Origin: Amphiura filiformis
Taxonomy: Eukaryota; Echinodermata; Ophiuroidea; Amphilepidida; Amphiuridae
Reading direction: 5' to 3'
Assembly: GCF_039555335.1 (NCBI RefSeq)
Contig: NC_092639.1
Coordinates: forward strand, 35,321,293-35,385,292
DNA length: 64,000 bases
Shown here: in pieces, positions 23,445 to 33,632 of the stretch
Numbering within the stretch: position 1 is the stretch's first letter
How the letters are laid out: each line of letters starts with the position of its first letter
Translations under genes and position numbers: made by a program
Notes under the pieces: generated by a model
The model's database searches: none
What the model was told of the DNA's origin: nothing
Seen by the model: only the letters and a program-made list of their open reading frames with translations

Positions 23445-23720
23445 AGGGACCGTTCACAAACACTTGTTAGGCCTGGGGGTGCTCATACAAAATGGGGGGG
23501 GCTTAAAAGTTTTGACCCTCCTGGGTGGCTGAACATTTATATGACCATAAATTTTCCCAGGAAAATTGAGTTTATTTATGTATGGGGTTGACCTATAATT
23601 TTCATTTTAAAAATGGGGGAGGGCCTGAAATTTTTGAGATCTGAAAAGGGGGCCCCGAAAAATTTTCGTGATGAAATTTTTTGCATCCCTGCCCCCCCAA
23701 CCAACAAGTTACTGTTTTGA
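23445..23720. mobile_element. GGGACCGTTCACAAAC MITE, decayed right end
   Basis: The left end AGGGACCGTTCACAAACACT and the interior (AAAAGTTTTGACCCTCC, ATGGGGTTGACC) match the elements at 43230-44057 and 58672-58945. The right end is degraded (CAACAAGTTACTGTTTTGAC). Confidence 0.65.
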
Positions 23721-25019
23721 CCCAGGGCCAGACGCGATCGCCGTAGTTCTGCAGTGCAAAGCAAAGCCAAAGCTTCATGCTTCAAAGTAAAATAAAGGAG
23801 AACTAGCGTATAAATGTTCTCCACTTCCACATTTTTTTCATGCATACACTTCAACATTTCCTTTTAATTACTTCAGCTGCGCGTAAAATGGTAAACATAG
23901 CTTGTTTACTTCATTGTTTATTTCCGGTTTATTTACCTATCGTAATTTTGAATATTCATGATCTTGTATGTCAATCGACCAATCACAATCGGTTATTTGC
24001 ATGACGTAAACGCAAAATTTGACCTCTGTCGTGACCTGATAAACAATTCTCCTCGTATTAGATTCTGTCATGGACGAAAATAATTTTGATGTCGACAGTT
24101 GAGATATTTTTCGTGTTATTATCCGGGCGGAAATTTCTCATGTAAATTGAATACTTGTATTACGTGGAAAACAGATCAAACTTTGGAAATATTGTGTTTT
24201 TTCTGGATCATGATCCGATATTATGTGAAAAATAACCACATTTCTTGACCGAAATTTGAGGCGAATCATATGATTTTTTTCGAGGTAAGTTTGACCTTCC
24301 AAAATATGTTTTAAGTCATAATTTTATCATCAAACACTAATATATAGTATATAGATATAATATTTTGCAGAAAAGCAAATTATTTTATGATGTTTTAGGG
24401 AGAAATTTGAACTCCAATTTGGGGTTTCGACCACGCAACTGCATTGAGCTACCGAGGTCACGCTGTGTGCACGGGTCGTGGAAGTTAGAAACTAGACGCT
24501 CGCTGCACGACCTGCTGGCTGACTGACTGGGTACATTTCAGGTACAATCTTGTCAAGGGCAACATTTGTTTAGAAACAATGTTAAATTCCTCTTTGGGGA
24601 TGTTTTTTGTTGAAGGGCACATCCTGCTTAGAGTATGGTTTGAAAAGCTCTGGTCATGCATGGTACTTGAATGGCCCTGGGCTAAGTTCCTCGAATGCCC
24701 TCAAATCTGTGAATGTTACTTTAAAGCAGCACAGTATAATTATGATGTTCAAATCATATACTTTTAATCAAAGCGCTGCCGCAGATATGCCTTCACTCAA
24801 AGGTGCTGTTTTTGCTGTCATTTGCTACATGTTCAAGTTAAGTCTTTTGATTCAAAAAGCTTATGAAGCCTTTTATTAGGATCATTTCATCTTCGCATAT
24901 TTCACACATTTCACCTTCAAGTATTTCATGCATTTTCCCTAATGTATATCATGGTTTTTAGCTGGTTCGCATATGTAGCCTTCGCATATTTTGTCCTATT
25001 GGTGAATACCAACCATGCA
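23721..25019. other. Intergenic DNA
   Basis: No gene recognised. A 21-bp word containing TGTTATTATCCGGGCGGAA at about 24113 is shared exactly with 21391, inside the intron of the possible micro-gene. CAGTCAGCCAGCAGGTC (about 21106) recurs inverted at about 24510. Confidence 0.4.
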
Positions 25020-25215
25020 CGATTTAGGGGCTTTAGGGCGCCAGCCCCGGGTAAAAGCAGGGGCGGCCAAAATGAAGGGGCGGCGGTAGAAGAAGGGGCG
25101 GCAAAAAGAATTATTAAATAAAAAAGGGCGGAAAAATTTGATAAAGCATGCACAATTTTGACAAAATGGTACTTTACATCCAAATGTGTTGCTTTTAGGG
25201 CGCTAAGCGCCTGAA

Positions 25216-25251
<36 letters not shown>

Positions 25252-25519
25252 CTTCACTTTTTCAAACGACCGAGAAAAAAATTGGGTCAACCTTTTCGGG
25301 CTGTTGAGGAAGGGCAGTGCTGTACGGTGCGACCATTTTAGGCGCATTGGCGACTAGATTTTTTCTGATGGCGACTAAATATTCAATCCCTGGCGCCAAT
25401 GGCGACCAACTGTTGAAGCTTTTAATCGCCAGCAAACGTAACCGTACAGCACTGAGGAAGGGGCGGCAAAATTGAATTTTCTTCAGCCCCCCGGGGTTGG
25501 GGCGGCCACGGTACGCCAC
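25020..25519. mobile_element. hAT-like repeat (GTGGCCGCCCC end), interrupted
   Basis: The right end, read on the complement, is CAGTGGCGTACCGTGGCCGC. Related sequence occurs at 33290-33632 and, inverted, at 45249-45345 (GGGGCGGCAAAATT, TTGGGTCAACCTTTTCGG). The left end is unclear. A run of 31 T lies at 25218-25248, and another element is nested at 25315-25454. Confidence 0.6.
25315..25454. mobile_element. Nested hAT-like MITE with 8-bp duplication
   Basis: The left end CAGTGCTGTACGGT and the right end ACCGTACAGCACTG are perfect inverted repeats. The element is flanked by identical AGGAAGGG at 25307-25314 and 25455-25462. Its interior carries repeated GGCGACTA / GGCGACCA motifs. At 140 bp, it inserted into the surrounding GGGGCGGC repeat. 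Confidence 0.9.
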
Positions 25520-25710
25520 TGCCAACAATTAAAAGCATCCTATTGAAATATACGCAAAGATTTTACTTTTCTTTGCTTGAAGTCGTTTCGGCAACTAATT
25601 GAACATAAAACACGAAATAGGCGAAATACACAAGGGTGATATGATACTAATATATATGGCTTCATACAGTTTATCCTATTCAAGAAGTGATAACAAAGTA
25701 TAGCAATTAA

Positions 25711-26483
25711 AGCCATATTGTAACATTTCCATAAAATGTTAGCTTTTAGTACTCTCAGATATGTCCCCTTTTAATTTTGAGCCGAACAACTGAGGTTAAA
25801 ATTGGAATTTACTACCAGCGCCGATGTCGCCAATGCATGTCACTTTGATGTGTGTATGATCATCCCTCACGTCATGTACGTACTGTGGTATGAACATCGC
25901 GTTCACCTATTATTTCTATTCTATCGGTCCAACATCCGGGCTATCTCTAGTCTCGGGCCCAAACTGCATGTGACTCACAGTTTGTTATGAACAATAGAAA
26001 CCGGCTGTGAAGGAGGCAACATAGCGATGTTGTTGGAGTGACATTCAATTCTGGAAAAAAAGCACTCGACTATGGAATTTAATTTTAAGTTTGTCAGCAG
26101 TATATACACAGTAAATCCTGTAAGTTTCTTCCACTCTGTAGACTTAGAAACAGTTGTTCGATTTCATTGACTATTTGTGATAGAAATTTACACAACATCA
26201 ATGACAGAAATCATCAACAAAAATCGAATCAAGGACTTGTTTTCACTCGACCGTGAGTCGCATCATCAACCGAAAGTGACGTGACACGGACCGACAGAAT
26301 TGTAATAATTAAACATCGGTTCTAATGCTTTATTCAAATCTCTGATTTTGACAAAACTACAGCACCTAAAGTCTTGAATTTTGCAGGGTATGTTAGTTTA
26401 ATAAAGTACATTACAATTGTGTACAAAACAGAGTTTTGAAAAGTATTAAGGGCATCCTCCTCAGCAGATGTTACAATATGGCT
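25711..26483. mobile_element. TTAA-flanked MITE, copy 2
   Basis: The left end AGCCATATTGTAACATTTCC and the right end GATGTTACAATATGGCT are inverted repeats, flanked by TTAA at 25707-25710 and 26484-26487. Both subterminal regions match the copy at 4590-5047 (GAGCCGAACAACTGAGG, GATTTTGACAAAACTACAGC). The middle is longer and different. It ends about 195 bp upstream of the zinc-finger exon, so it sits in that gene's putative intron or promoter. Confidence 0.75.
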
Positions 26484-26661
26484 TTAATGTAATACCATTA
26501 TTACAGGACTATAGATCTAGAAACTGATTACAAATAAACCTAGTAAAAACCAAATCTGACATTTTACATTTTCTAAAGTTAGAATGAAAGTCAGAAACTG
26601 CAGACCTATCCTTTTTCACCTTGCATTTTAAAACATTATAAAAGAGTTTTTACAATATTAT

Positions 26662-26678
26662 TTTTCTATCTTGTACAG
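26662..26678 (+). promoter_or_regulatory. Splice acceptor before the zinc-finger exon
   Basis: The pyrimidine-rich TTTTTCTATCTTGTACAG stands six bases before the start codon. It suggests the coding exon is spliced to an untranslated first exon upstream, which I could not locate. Confidence 0.5.
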
Positions 26679-26683
26679 ATATA

Positions 26684-28351
26684 ATGGTAAACCGACCAAA
26701 ACGGCAGTGGGATTTACTGAATGATCCTGTTTGCAGGTATTGTAAGAGGAGGTTCATCAACAGCATCCCTCGTTATTTATCTCATCTTCGTCATCACAAG
26801 TTGACAATAACACCATACTGGTATAGCAATCCTCATTTACCACCCAAGGCAAGATGTGCTACTCTCCCAAGGAGGAAACAGAAGCCTGATCCGAGGACAA
26901 CTTGTGCTAAGAAAAACAAACCAAAAGATGATAAAACTCTAATGCAGGCAACCATGAAGAATACGCTTTTTCTACCAACCACAGAAAGAGATGTCCCGTT
27001 TAAAAAAGATGTGCTAAACAAAAAATGTAATGTGGAGAAAGGCAAACCAAGAGTGTGTGACACAAGCAAACCTTCTTCTTCCTCAGCAAATGTGACAATT
27101 AAAAGGCATATAATTAAGAACAAGAAATCAACATATGACAAATCTTTCAGTTATTGTGGAAATGTGGGTAAGCATGGTATGGTACATAAATGCAGCTACT
27201 GCAACAAGTCCTTCAGTGTCATTAGCAAAAGGAATCAACATGAAAAGATACATGCAGGAGAAAAACCTTATAAATGTAGCTACTGTAACAAGTGCTTCAG
27301 TGAAAATGGCACCAAGAATCAACATGAAAAGATACATAGAGGAGAAAAACCTTATAAATGTAGCTACTATAACAAGTCCTTCAGTCAAATGAGCACCAAG
27401 AATCAACATGAAAAGATACACACAGGAGAAAAACCTCATAAATGTAGCTACTGTAACAAGTCCTTCAGTCAAATGAGCGCCAAGAATCGACATGAAAAGA
27501 TACATACAGGAGAAAACCCTCATAAATGTAGCTACTGTAACAAGTCCTTCAGTCAAATGAGCAACAAGAATAAACATGAAAAGATACATACAGGAGAAAA
27601 ACCTTATAAATGTAGCTACTGTAACAAGTCCTTTAGTCAAATGGGTAACAAGAATCACCATGAAAAGATACATAGAGGAGAAAAACCTCATAAATGTAAC
27701 TACTGTAACAAGTCCTTCAGTCGAATGGGTGACAAGAATTGCCATGAAACGATGCATCGAGGAGAAACACCCTATACATGTAGCTACTGTAACAAGTCCT
27801 TCAGTCGAATGGGCAACAAGAATAAACATGAAAAGATACATCGAGGAGAAAAACCTTATAAATGTAGCTACTGTAACAAGTCCTTCAGTCAAACGAGCAA
27901 CAAGAATAAACATGAAAAGACACATACTGGAGAAAAACCTTATAAATGTAGCTACTGTAACAAGTCCTTCAGTGAAAATGGCATCAAAAATCGACACGAA
28001 AAGACACATACAGGAGAAAACCTTTATAAATGTAGCTACTGTAATAAATCCTTTAGTGAAATGGGTAACAGGAATCGCCATGAAAAGATACATAGAGGAG
28101 AAACCCAATCTAAATGTAGCTATTGCAACAAGTCCTTCAGTCAAATGAGCAACAAGAATCGACATGAAAAGACACATACAGGAGAAAAACCTTATACATG
28201 TAGCTACTGCAACAAGTCCTTCAGTCAAATGGGCCACAAGAATCACCATGAGAAGATACATACAGGAGAAAAACCTTATAAATGTAGCTACTGCAACAAG
28301 TCCTTCAGTCAAATGAGCAACAAGAATCGACATGAAAAGACACATACATGA
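26684..28351 (+). CDS. Tandem C2H2 zinc-finger protein, 14-finger array
   Basis: Likely a nuclear sequence-specific DNA-binding protein of unknown target. The frame encodes 555 residues. One isolated finger lies at residues 17-38 (C17, C20, H34, H38), followed by a basic, low-complexity linker. Fourteen adjacent 28-residue fingers start at residue 168, with consensus CSYCNKSFSQMSNKN-x-HEKIH and TGEKP or RGEKP linkers. Finger 3 has lost its second zinc cysteine (Tyr at about 229). There is no KRAB, BTB or SCAN domain. The units are nearly identical at DNA level, as expected for recent tandem duplication. Differences concentrate at helix positions -1, 2, 3 and 6, which contact DNA. A splice acceptor (TTTTCTATCTTGTACAG) ends at 26678, just before the ATG, so an upstream leader exon is likely. 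The final TGA arises by a G-to-T change in a linker Gly codon; see the next entry. Confidence 0.9.
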   Translation: MVNRPKRQWDLLNDPVCRYCKRRFINSIPRYLSHLRHHKLTITPYWYSNPHLPPKARCATLPRRKQKPDPRTTCAKKNKPKDDKTLMQATMKNTLFLPTTERDVPFKKDVLNKKCNVEKGKPRVCDTSKPSSSSANVTIKRHIIKNKKSTYDKSFSYCGNVGKHGMVHKCSYCNKSFSVISKRNQHEKIHAGEKPYKCSYCNKCFSENGTKNQHEKIHRGEKPYKCSYYNKSFSQMSTKNQHEKIHTGEKPHKCSYCNKSFSQMSAKNRHEKIHTGENPHKCSYCNKSFSQMSNKNKHEKIHTGEKPYKCSYCNKSFSQMGNKNHHEKIHRGEKPHKCNYCNKSFSRMGDKNCHETMHRGETPYTCSYCNKSFSRMGNKNKHEKIHRGEKPYKCSYCNKSFSQTSNKNKHEKTHTGEKPYKCSYCNKSFSENGIKNRHEKTHTGENLYKCSYCNKSFSEMGNRNRHEKIHRGETQSKCSYCNKSFSQMSNKNRHEKTHTGEKPYTCSYCNKSFSQMGHKNHHEKIHTGEKPYKCSYCNKSFSQMSNKNRHEKTHT

Positions 28352-28697
28352 GAAAACCCTTATACATGTAGCTACTGTAACAAGTCCTTCAGTTATATGA
28401 GCACCAAGAATCGACATGAAAAGATACAAAGAGGAGAAAAACCTTATAAATGTAGCTACTGTAACAAGTCCTTTAGTCAAATGGACAAAAAGAATAAACA
28501 TGAAAATATGCATCGAGGAGAAAAACCTTATAAATGTAGCTACTGTAACAGGTCTTTAGTCAAATGTGCAACAACAATAAACATGAAAAGATACATACAG
28601 AAGAAACCCAATATAAATGTATAGCTACTGCAACAAGTCCTTCAGTGAAAGGGGCAGCAAGAATCGACATGAAAAGATACACAGAGGAGAAAAACCT
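28352..28697 (+). pseudogene. Broken tail of the zinc-finger array
   Basis: The finger repeat continues for about four units beyond the stop codon. The frame stays open through two of them. The first has its last zinc histidine changed to Gln (EKIQRGEKP). The second is intact (QMDKKNKHENMH). The third is broken by a one-base deletion in the SFS codons (about 28553) and the fourth by a two-base insertion (TGTATAGCTAC, about 28620). The ancestral gene therefore encoded about 18 fingers. Alternatively this is a 3' UTR made of dead fingers. Confidence 0.85.
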
Positions 28698-30150
28698 TTA
28701 TTTATTTCTTTGTTTGTTACTTTATTTATTTCTTCATTGTGTGGATGGGTCTGAGAAGGTGTCCCGGAAGGTGTGTGTCCTAGGCCTATTATTTATTTTC
28801 AGTTTGTTATTTCATTTTGTTTGTTGAAAACAAACTATGAGAAGGACATTTGGAAACAAAAAACTTTTGTACAAAAAATATTATTTAAAACAATGACTTA
28901 GGTTACAGAAAACAATTCTTTTAAAGTCACTGCATCTGAAAATGTCAAGCGAGTGCTGATATTCTTGGGAAGGAATGATGATATTAAACAAAACTCAATT
29001 TATGTTGTATCGATGAAACCAGTTGAAGTAAGAACGAAATCCATAATTTTAATGTCATTGTTTGGGAAAAAATAATGCTCAGAATAATGTTATGCATAAA
29101 ACATAATCGTGCATGCCTCAGGGAGCTTTATCTAATTTCGTGCAACAAAGCAACAAAAACCGGTGGACCATCAGGCGGTGGTGTTGGATTTACAGTTATG
29201 TTAAAGTTAATTCTAAATAACCCTTTAACTACAACTCAGAAAATGCAACTCTAACTCCAACTCGAATTTGAAAAAAGTATAAACTCAGAAGAAGTTCTAG
29301 ACTACTGTTCACTCTTCTAAGAAAATGATAGGCCTATAGTAGCCTTTATAGCATAGGTACACATTTATTTCTTTAAACAAAATGGTAGACTTTAGTGTGC
29401 ATTTTTTTTTATAAAACTTGTCATTTCCTGGGATCACTCCATGGAATAACAATTATTGTATCATAAGGTGATGAAAAAATACATGTAAATAACACACCTG
29501 TTCTACAGGAGGATGGACTTTTCAAGTAGGGTCAGTTGAGAGTTTTTTAGGTGGGGTGGGGCTAAAAGAAGTTTGAAAAATCAGGAAAAATCAAGTGATT
29601 CTTCGCACACATATTTTGAAAATGTTCTGATTGTTCCCAAATATTTTCAGTCAAAAATCAATCAATTTTGGCCAAAAGAAAAATCCTAAAAGGCAAAACC
29701 TGAGTTGGTCAGTCCCGTAAAACATGCAGGTGTTTTTGTCGCCTAATGAGAAGATTTCTTATGTAGTACCATTTCATAGATTAAAAACTATATAGCTTCT
29801 TTGGTCACAAAAGTGTCTCATCTTTTTTTATTTGTGTTTTAAATGTATGCTGTGTGTGTCAAAAACATGGATAAAACAGCATAACCAAGTTTATAGTGTG
29901 CATTGGACTTGGGGGTGGATCAGAATGATCGACCCTTGGAAATTATCTTGTTGGGATAGGTGGAAGATATGAAACATCATCCACTGAGTTATATTATATC
30001 AGACCTTATGTATCCCCTGTCCCCTCTAACTGGGACAAACCTCTCTGACTTTTGCCCCTTCTAAACTACCAGTTGCATCTGATCATTAATACCCAAAAGG
30101 ACGACATGAATTGACATCAGTGAATAGATTCATCAGGTTTGTACATCAAA
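28698..30150. other. Intergenic or 3' UTR DNA
   Basis: Downstream of the finger array the DNA is AT-rich with no further coding signal. TAGGCCTA occurs at 28781 and 29329. Confidence 0.45.
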
Positions 30151-30406
30151 TCAATTTAGTAATTTTGCTTGCCAAAACCAGTAAGTTTTTACTTACTAAT
30201 ATTTCGTCCATCTTGTCGGGGGACTTCATCAGATGTGAGCATCTGATCCACTTTCCCGGGAAACTGGAAGTAAGACTACTCACAACCGGAAGCCAGTTTC
30301 CCGGGAAAGCGGATCAGATGCTCACATCTGATGAAGTCCTCCGACGAGATGGACAAAATATTAGTAAGTAAAAACTTACTTGTTTTGGCAAGCAAAATTA
30401 CTAATT
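30151..30406. mobile_element. Foldback element with ~115-bp arms
   Basis: The arms run 30151-30267 and 30293-30406, are nearly perfect complements and are separated by a 25-base spacer. The ends read TAGTAATTTTGCTTGCC on both strands and abut TA. The arm also contains a smaller palindrome (CATCAGATGTGAGCATCTGATC). Transcription would give a long stable hairpin. Confidence 0.8.
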
Positions 30407-30479
30407 GCTTGATGAATTGACATTATACAATTATTGGTCTCATCGAAGTCACAATAGAACTACCGTGCAAAGCGAGCCC

Positions 30480-30660
30480 TTCCATTAAAGGTCCCGATTG
30501 ACAGCATCATCCCCCCGATTTTTCTCATTGTTAATGAAGTTTTGGTATCATTTAATAGATCAAATTTTTCTCATTACCTTTCTGAAAATTAATGATATGA
30601 CCACATTCATGTGAACCTGCTTTCTATATGGGACACCCTGTACAGCAAAATATATAAGGG
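30480..30660. repeat. Fragment related to the 50228-50583 element
   Basis: CATTAAAGGTCCCGATTGACAGCATCATCCCC parallels the left part of the element at 50228 and is followed by TTTTTCTCA and a similar AT-rich stretch. No second terminus was found. (The quoted stretch is described by position 30483-30514; its key word is CAGCATCATCCCC.). Confidence 0.4.
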
Positions 30661-30831
30661 AGGACATTTACCATGCGTTTTTGTCACATAAAAGTGAACC
30701 ATTATAACATAATTATATCCCATATAGTTAGTGTATTATGACTATTACTTTTATTGATTTATTTATGCTAATTAAGTGTTCAATATTTCATAAATATAAA
30801 CAAAAAGTTATCTTTCCTCTGCACAATAACG

Positions 30832-31113
30832 CAGTGGCATAGCGTCATAGGGGCACTATGGGCACATGCCTATTGCACATGTCGATTGTAAAATTTAGAA
30901 AATCCCATAGGAAAATTGTCGAAAAACGACTTGGTCCCCCCAATCAGACCCAGTGCTCCCCCAGTCTTAGGGGCACATGCCCCCACCCCAATCGATTGCA
31001 AAATTTAGAAAATCCCATAGGAAAATTGCAGAAAAACAGTTTGTGCCCCCATCAGACCCAGTGCCCCCCAATCATGTTCGGTGCCCCCCAATATGACCCA
31101 CGCTACACCACTG
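30832..31113. mobile_element. hAT-like MITE
   Basis: The left end CAGTGGCATAGCGTCAT matches the complement of the right end CAGTGGTGTAGCGTGGGTCA. The flanks CAATAACG and AAATAACA agree at six of eight positions, suggesting a worn target duplication. Internally, a GGGGCACATGCC...GATTGCAAAATTTAG unit is repeated. Confidence 0.7.
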
Positions 31114-31789
31114 AAATAACATAAATGTAGCAAGATATAAGTTGAAAGATCTATAATTTGATTCAGGTGGTGGCCGCATTGCATTCCCTAAATTCAGTAA
31201 ATTTTCATCGTCAACCGTGTAATTGAATGGGATTATTTTGAAATTTTAAAACGCTTGAAATATCACAAAGAAATAGGCCTATGTTGATAAATAATATAAA
31301 TACACAAGCTAAAATCGTTGGGGTTCGATAATGAACCCCACAAAACTAACCGACTAAATTGGAAAATGCCATACGGCCGGGCGGTTTCACAAGTTGCCGG
31401 CTCGATCATGTCATCCGCCGCCTGATTTGATTGGCATTGGATGATCCCAACTTATCACCTTGCAAAATGATGAAACCATGCCAACATTATTTTCCTGAGG
31501 ATAGGAAGTTAGGACTACATGTAATATATAGTGTGGATTGCAGCCTTCTGTGCCAGGTAAATACATATCCCTCCTTCCTATCGATGATAGCTTTCAATGA
31601 CATTACAAACTTACAGATGTGCATTTTCTTGTGAACTTAAATCATGACACCACTTCACGTATGTTTGAGGAAATAAGAGTTTTCCCTTCCCTCTAGCACA
31701 AAAGTGCAAATGGTATGTGCATATTGACATTCTGAGAAATCCAATGTGTATGGTCCATTTGGCTTCTTCTAGACAGTGACATCAGTGCG
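31114..31789. other. Intergenic DNA
   Basis: No gene or repeat that I can support. TAGGCCTA occurs at 31274. Confidence 0.4.
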
Positions 31790-32027
31790 CAGGCCCGTAG
31801 CAAGGATTTATTTGGGGGTGCTGATTTTGAAAAAGTGGACATTTTTTTTCTTCAGAATTGGGACCTTATTTGACTGGGGGCAGATTTGGACATTTTTGGA
31901 TCAAAAGGGCATAAAAAAACCTCTATTTTTTCGCTCACTACACTCGCAAATGGGACTTTTGGGGTAAAAAGGGGGACTTTTGGACCTTTGGCATTGGGGG
32001 GGGTGCATCTCCCCAGCTACGGGCCTG
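31790..32027. mobile_element. hAT-like MITE with perfect 8-bp duplication
   Basis: The left end CAGGCCCGTAGCAAGG matches the complement of the right end CAGGCCCGTAGCTGGG. It is flanked by exact TCAGTGCG at 31782-31789 and 32028-32035. At 238 bp, with a G-rich, non-coding interior, it appears comparatively young. Confidence 0.9.
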
Positions 32028-32204
32028 TCAGTGCGTACTCCAGTGGGCGTAGTTTAAATTGACTCAAAGAATTGGTGTGTTTACATGTGTGATCAAAGAC
32101 AATGCATCTGTACACAAAATAACTGCAACATAGTACTGACATCACACAGCGTCAACACCCTATGTTCTAAATATTTTTTCATACAGGTCCATACGCCATT
32201 GGTG

Positions 32205-32790
32205 AAATTAATATTCTATTATTGACATAGATAAAGAAAGTTTACATATGCATTGTGATATACACGTGTGATCGAATATTTTGACATAGATAAAGAAAGT
32301 TTACATATGCATTGTGATATAGACGTGTGATCGAATATTTTATAATACAAGCACCTGGATTTTAGGTGAATGGGCTAAATGTGTTCCTTTATATAATTGT
32401 AATTCTCAAAATTAAATATATCACAATTTTAACTTACGATTTAAAAATCGTAACGCCAAAAATGCAGTAAAAATGTATCCAGAGCAAACAGCAATGGCCG
32501 CTAATTAGAGTATTTAATTTCAAGTTAGTGTATTTAAAAACAAAACCTGGGTTTACCTGAAAACAAATCAAATTTCCTTTTAATAGCAACACCATATGGG
32601 ATACTAGAGCATGCGCAAATCGTATATAACGTGTAGAATAGAACTTGGCGGTATCTCATATGATAGTCGTATTATGCTTAGCCTGAGTCGCTCGGCCTAT
32701 CTCGAACAAAATCGCCATGCGTAGCTATTGAAAACGAGAGGATTCGCCGTACTATCATGGCAATTTTTGACACGAAGATATAGGGATGAT
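32205..32790. mobile_element. Uninterrupted copy of the 17690-19758 element
   Basis: This stretch is collinear with the flanks of the 18069-19547 insertion. It includes TATCCAGAGCAAACAGC, CACCATATGGGATACTAG and CGAAGATATAGGGATGATGAC. It carries a perfect-but-one 59-bp tandem duplication at 32222-32280 and 32281-32339. It provides an empty-site comparison for the insertion. Confidence 0.7.
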
Positions 32791-32835
32791 GACGCTGTGC
32801 ATCACTGTCTCAAGGAAGCCAAATGGATTATATAG

Positions 32836-32895
32836 TTAAGGTGGGGGGGTGCAATAATAATGTGTAACCTTTAGGGTAGTGAATTATAGGGGATG
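32836..32895. repeat. Lone end of the GGTGGTGCAATAATTATG family
   Basis: GGGGTGCAATAATAATGTGTA and TAGTGAATTATAGGGG parallel the left end of the element at 11798. No partner end was found nearby. (Key word: GTGCAATAATAATGTG.). Confidence 0.5.
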
Positions 32896-33289
32896 GAGTT
32901 GCCTATTTTTATATTACTTTGAAATTCTGAGAAGTTCCAGGCCAAATTAGCTGTGACTGTTTGGATAAATAGAAAGGTTCCTACTTCCACTGTCAGTTCC
33001 TCAGCTGTCACATACTGTAAGAGAACGATCATCATCAGTGACATAATCAGGTGCAGCACTTTTGTGTTTGATACGGTGTGTGTTGGTGTATAGGCCATGG
33101 CATTTGTATCCGCATTCAAACTCTTGAGTTTTGCATGTTTACACACACATACAAACTATTGAGCCTGATCCAACTGTAGAGTTCCTTGGTTAAGTTAGCT
33201 TCAAAAACAGTGTCTTTGAGCCATAGAGGGGGGTATATACGATGATCTCTTCAGTTAAGTCGCTTATCATGCACATATTTTTCGGGAGC

Positions 33290-33632
33290 TTTGGGGTCAT
33301 GAGCCCCCGGGTAAAATCAAAAAAAAAAAAAAGAAGGGGCGGCAAGAAGAATTATTAAAGAAAAAAGGCGGGGCAGAGGGCGCGGCAAGAAAAATTATTA
33401 ATGAGAAAGGGCAGAAAATTGTGGAAAACTAATGTAACTATACCTTTTTGGTTGCCAGCAGGGCCATCGCTCATATGGTGGTGATGATAATTGGGACACA
33501 CACACAAACTTTAGATTCTTGAGCGCCATCATGGCTGGAAAAAATTGGGTCAACCTTTTCGGCCTGTTGCTGCTGGGGGCGGCAAAATTTACATTTTCTG
33601 TGGCCCCCGGGTAGGAGCGGCCACAATAATTC
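33290..33632. repeat. Copy of the GGGGCGGC repeat
   Basis: This shares GAGCCCCCGGGTAAAA, GGGCGGCAAGAAGAATTATT and TTGGGTCAACCTTTTCGG with 25020-25519, and ends with the GGAGCGGCCAC border. It lacks the nested element found there. Confidence 0.65.

Noticed and set aside
27128..28513. 461-codon minus-strand frame antisense to the zinc fingers
   Set aside because: It is the mirror of an 84-bp repeat unit (a multiple of three) that happens to lack stops on the other strand. The peptide is just the reverse reading of the finger repeat.
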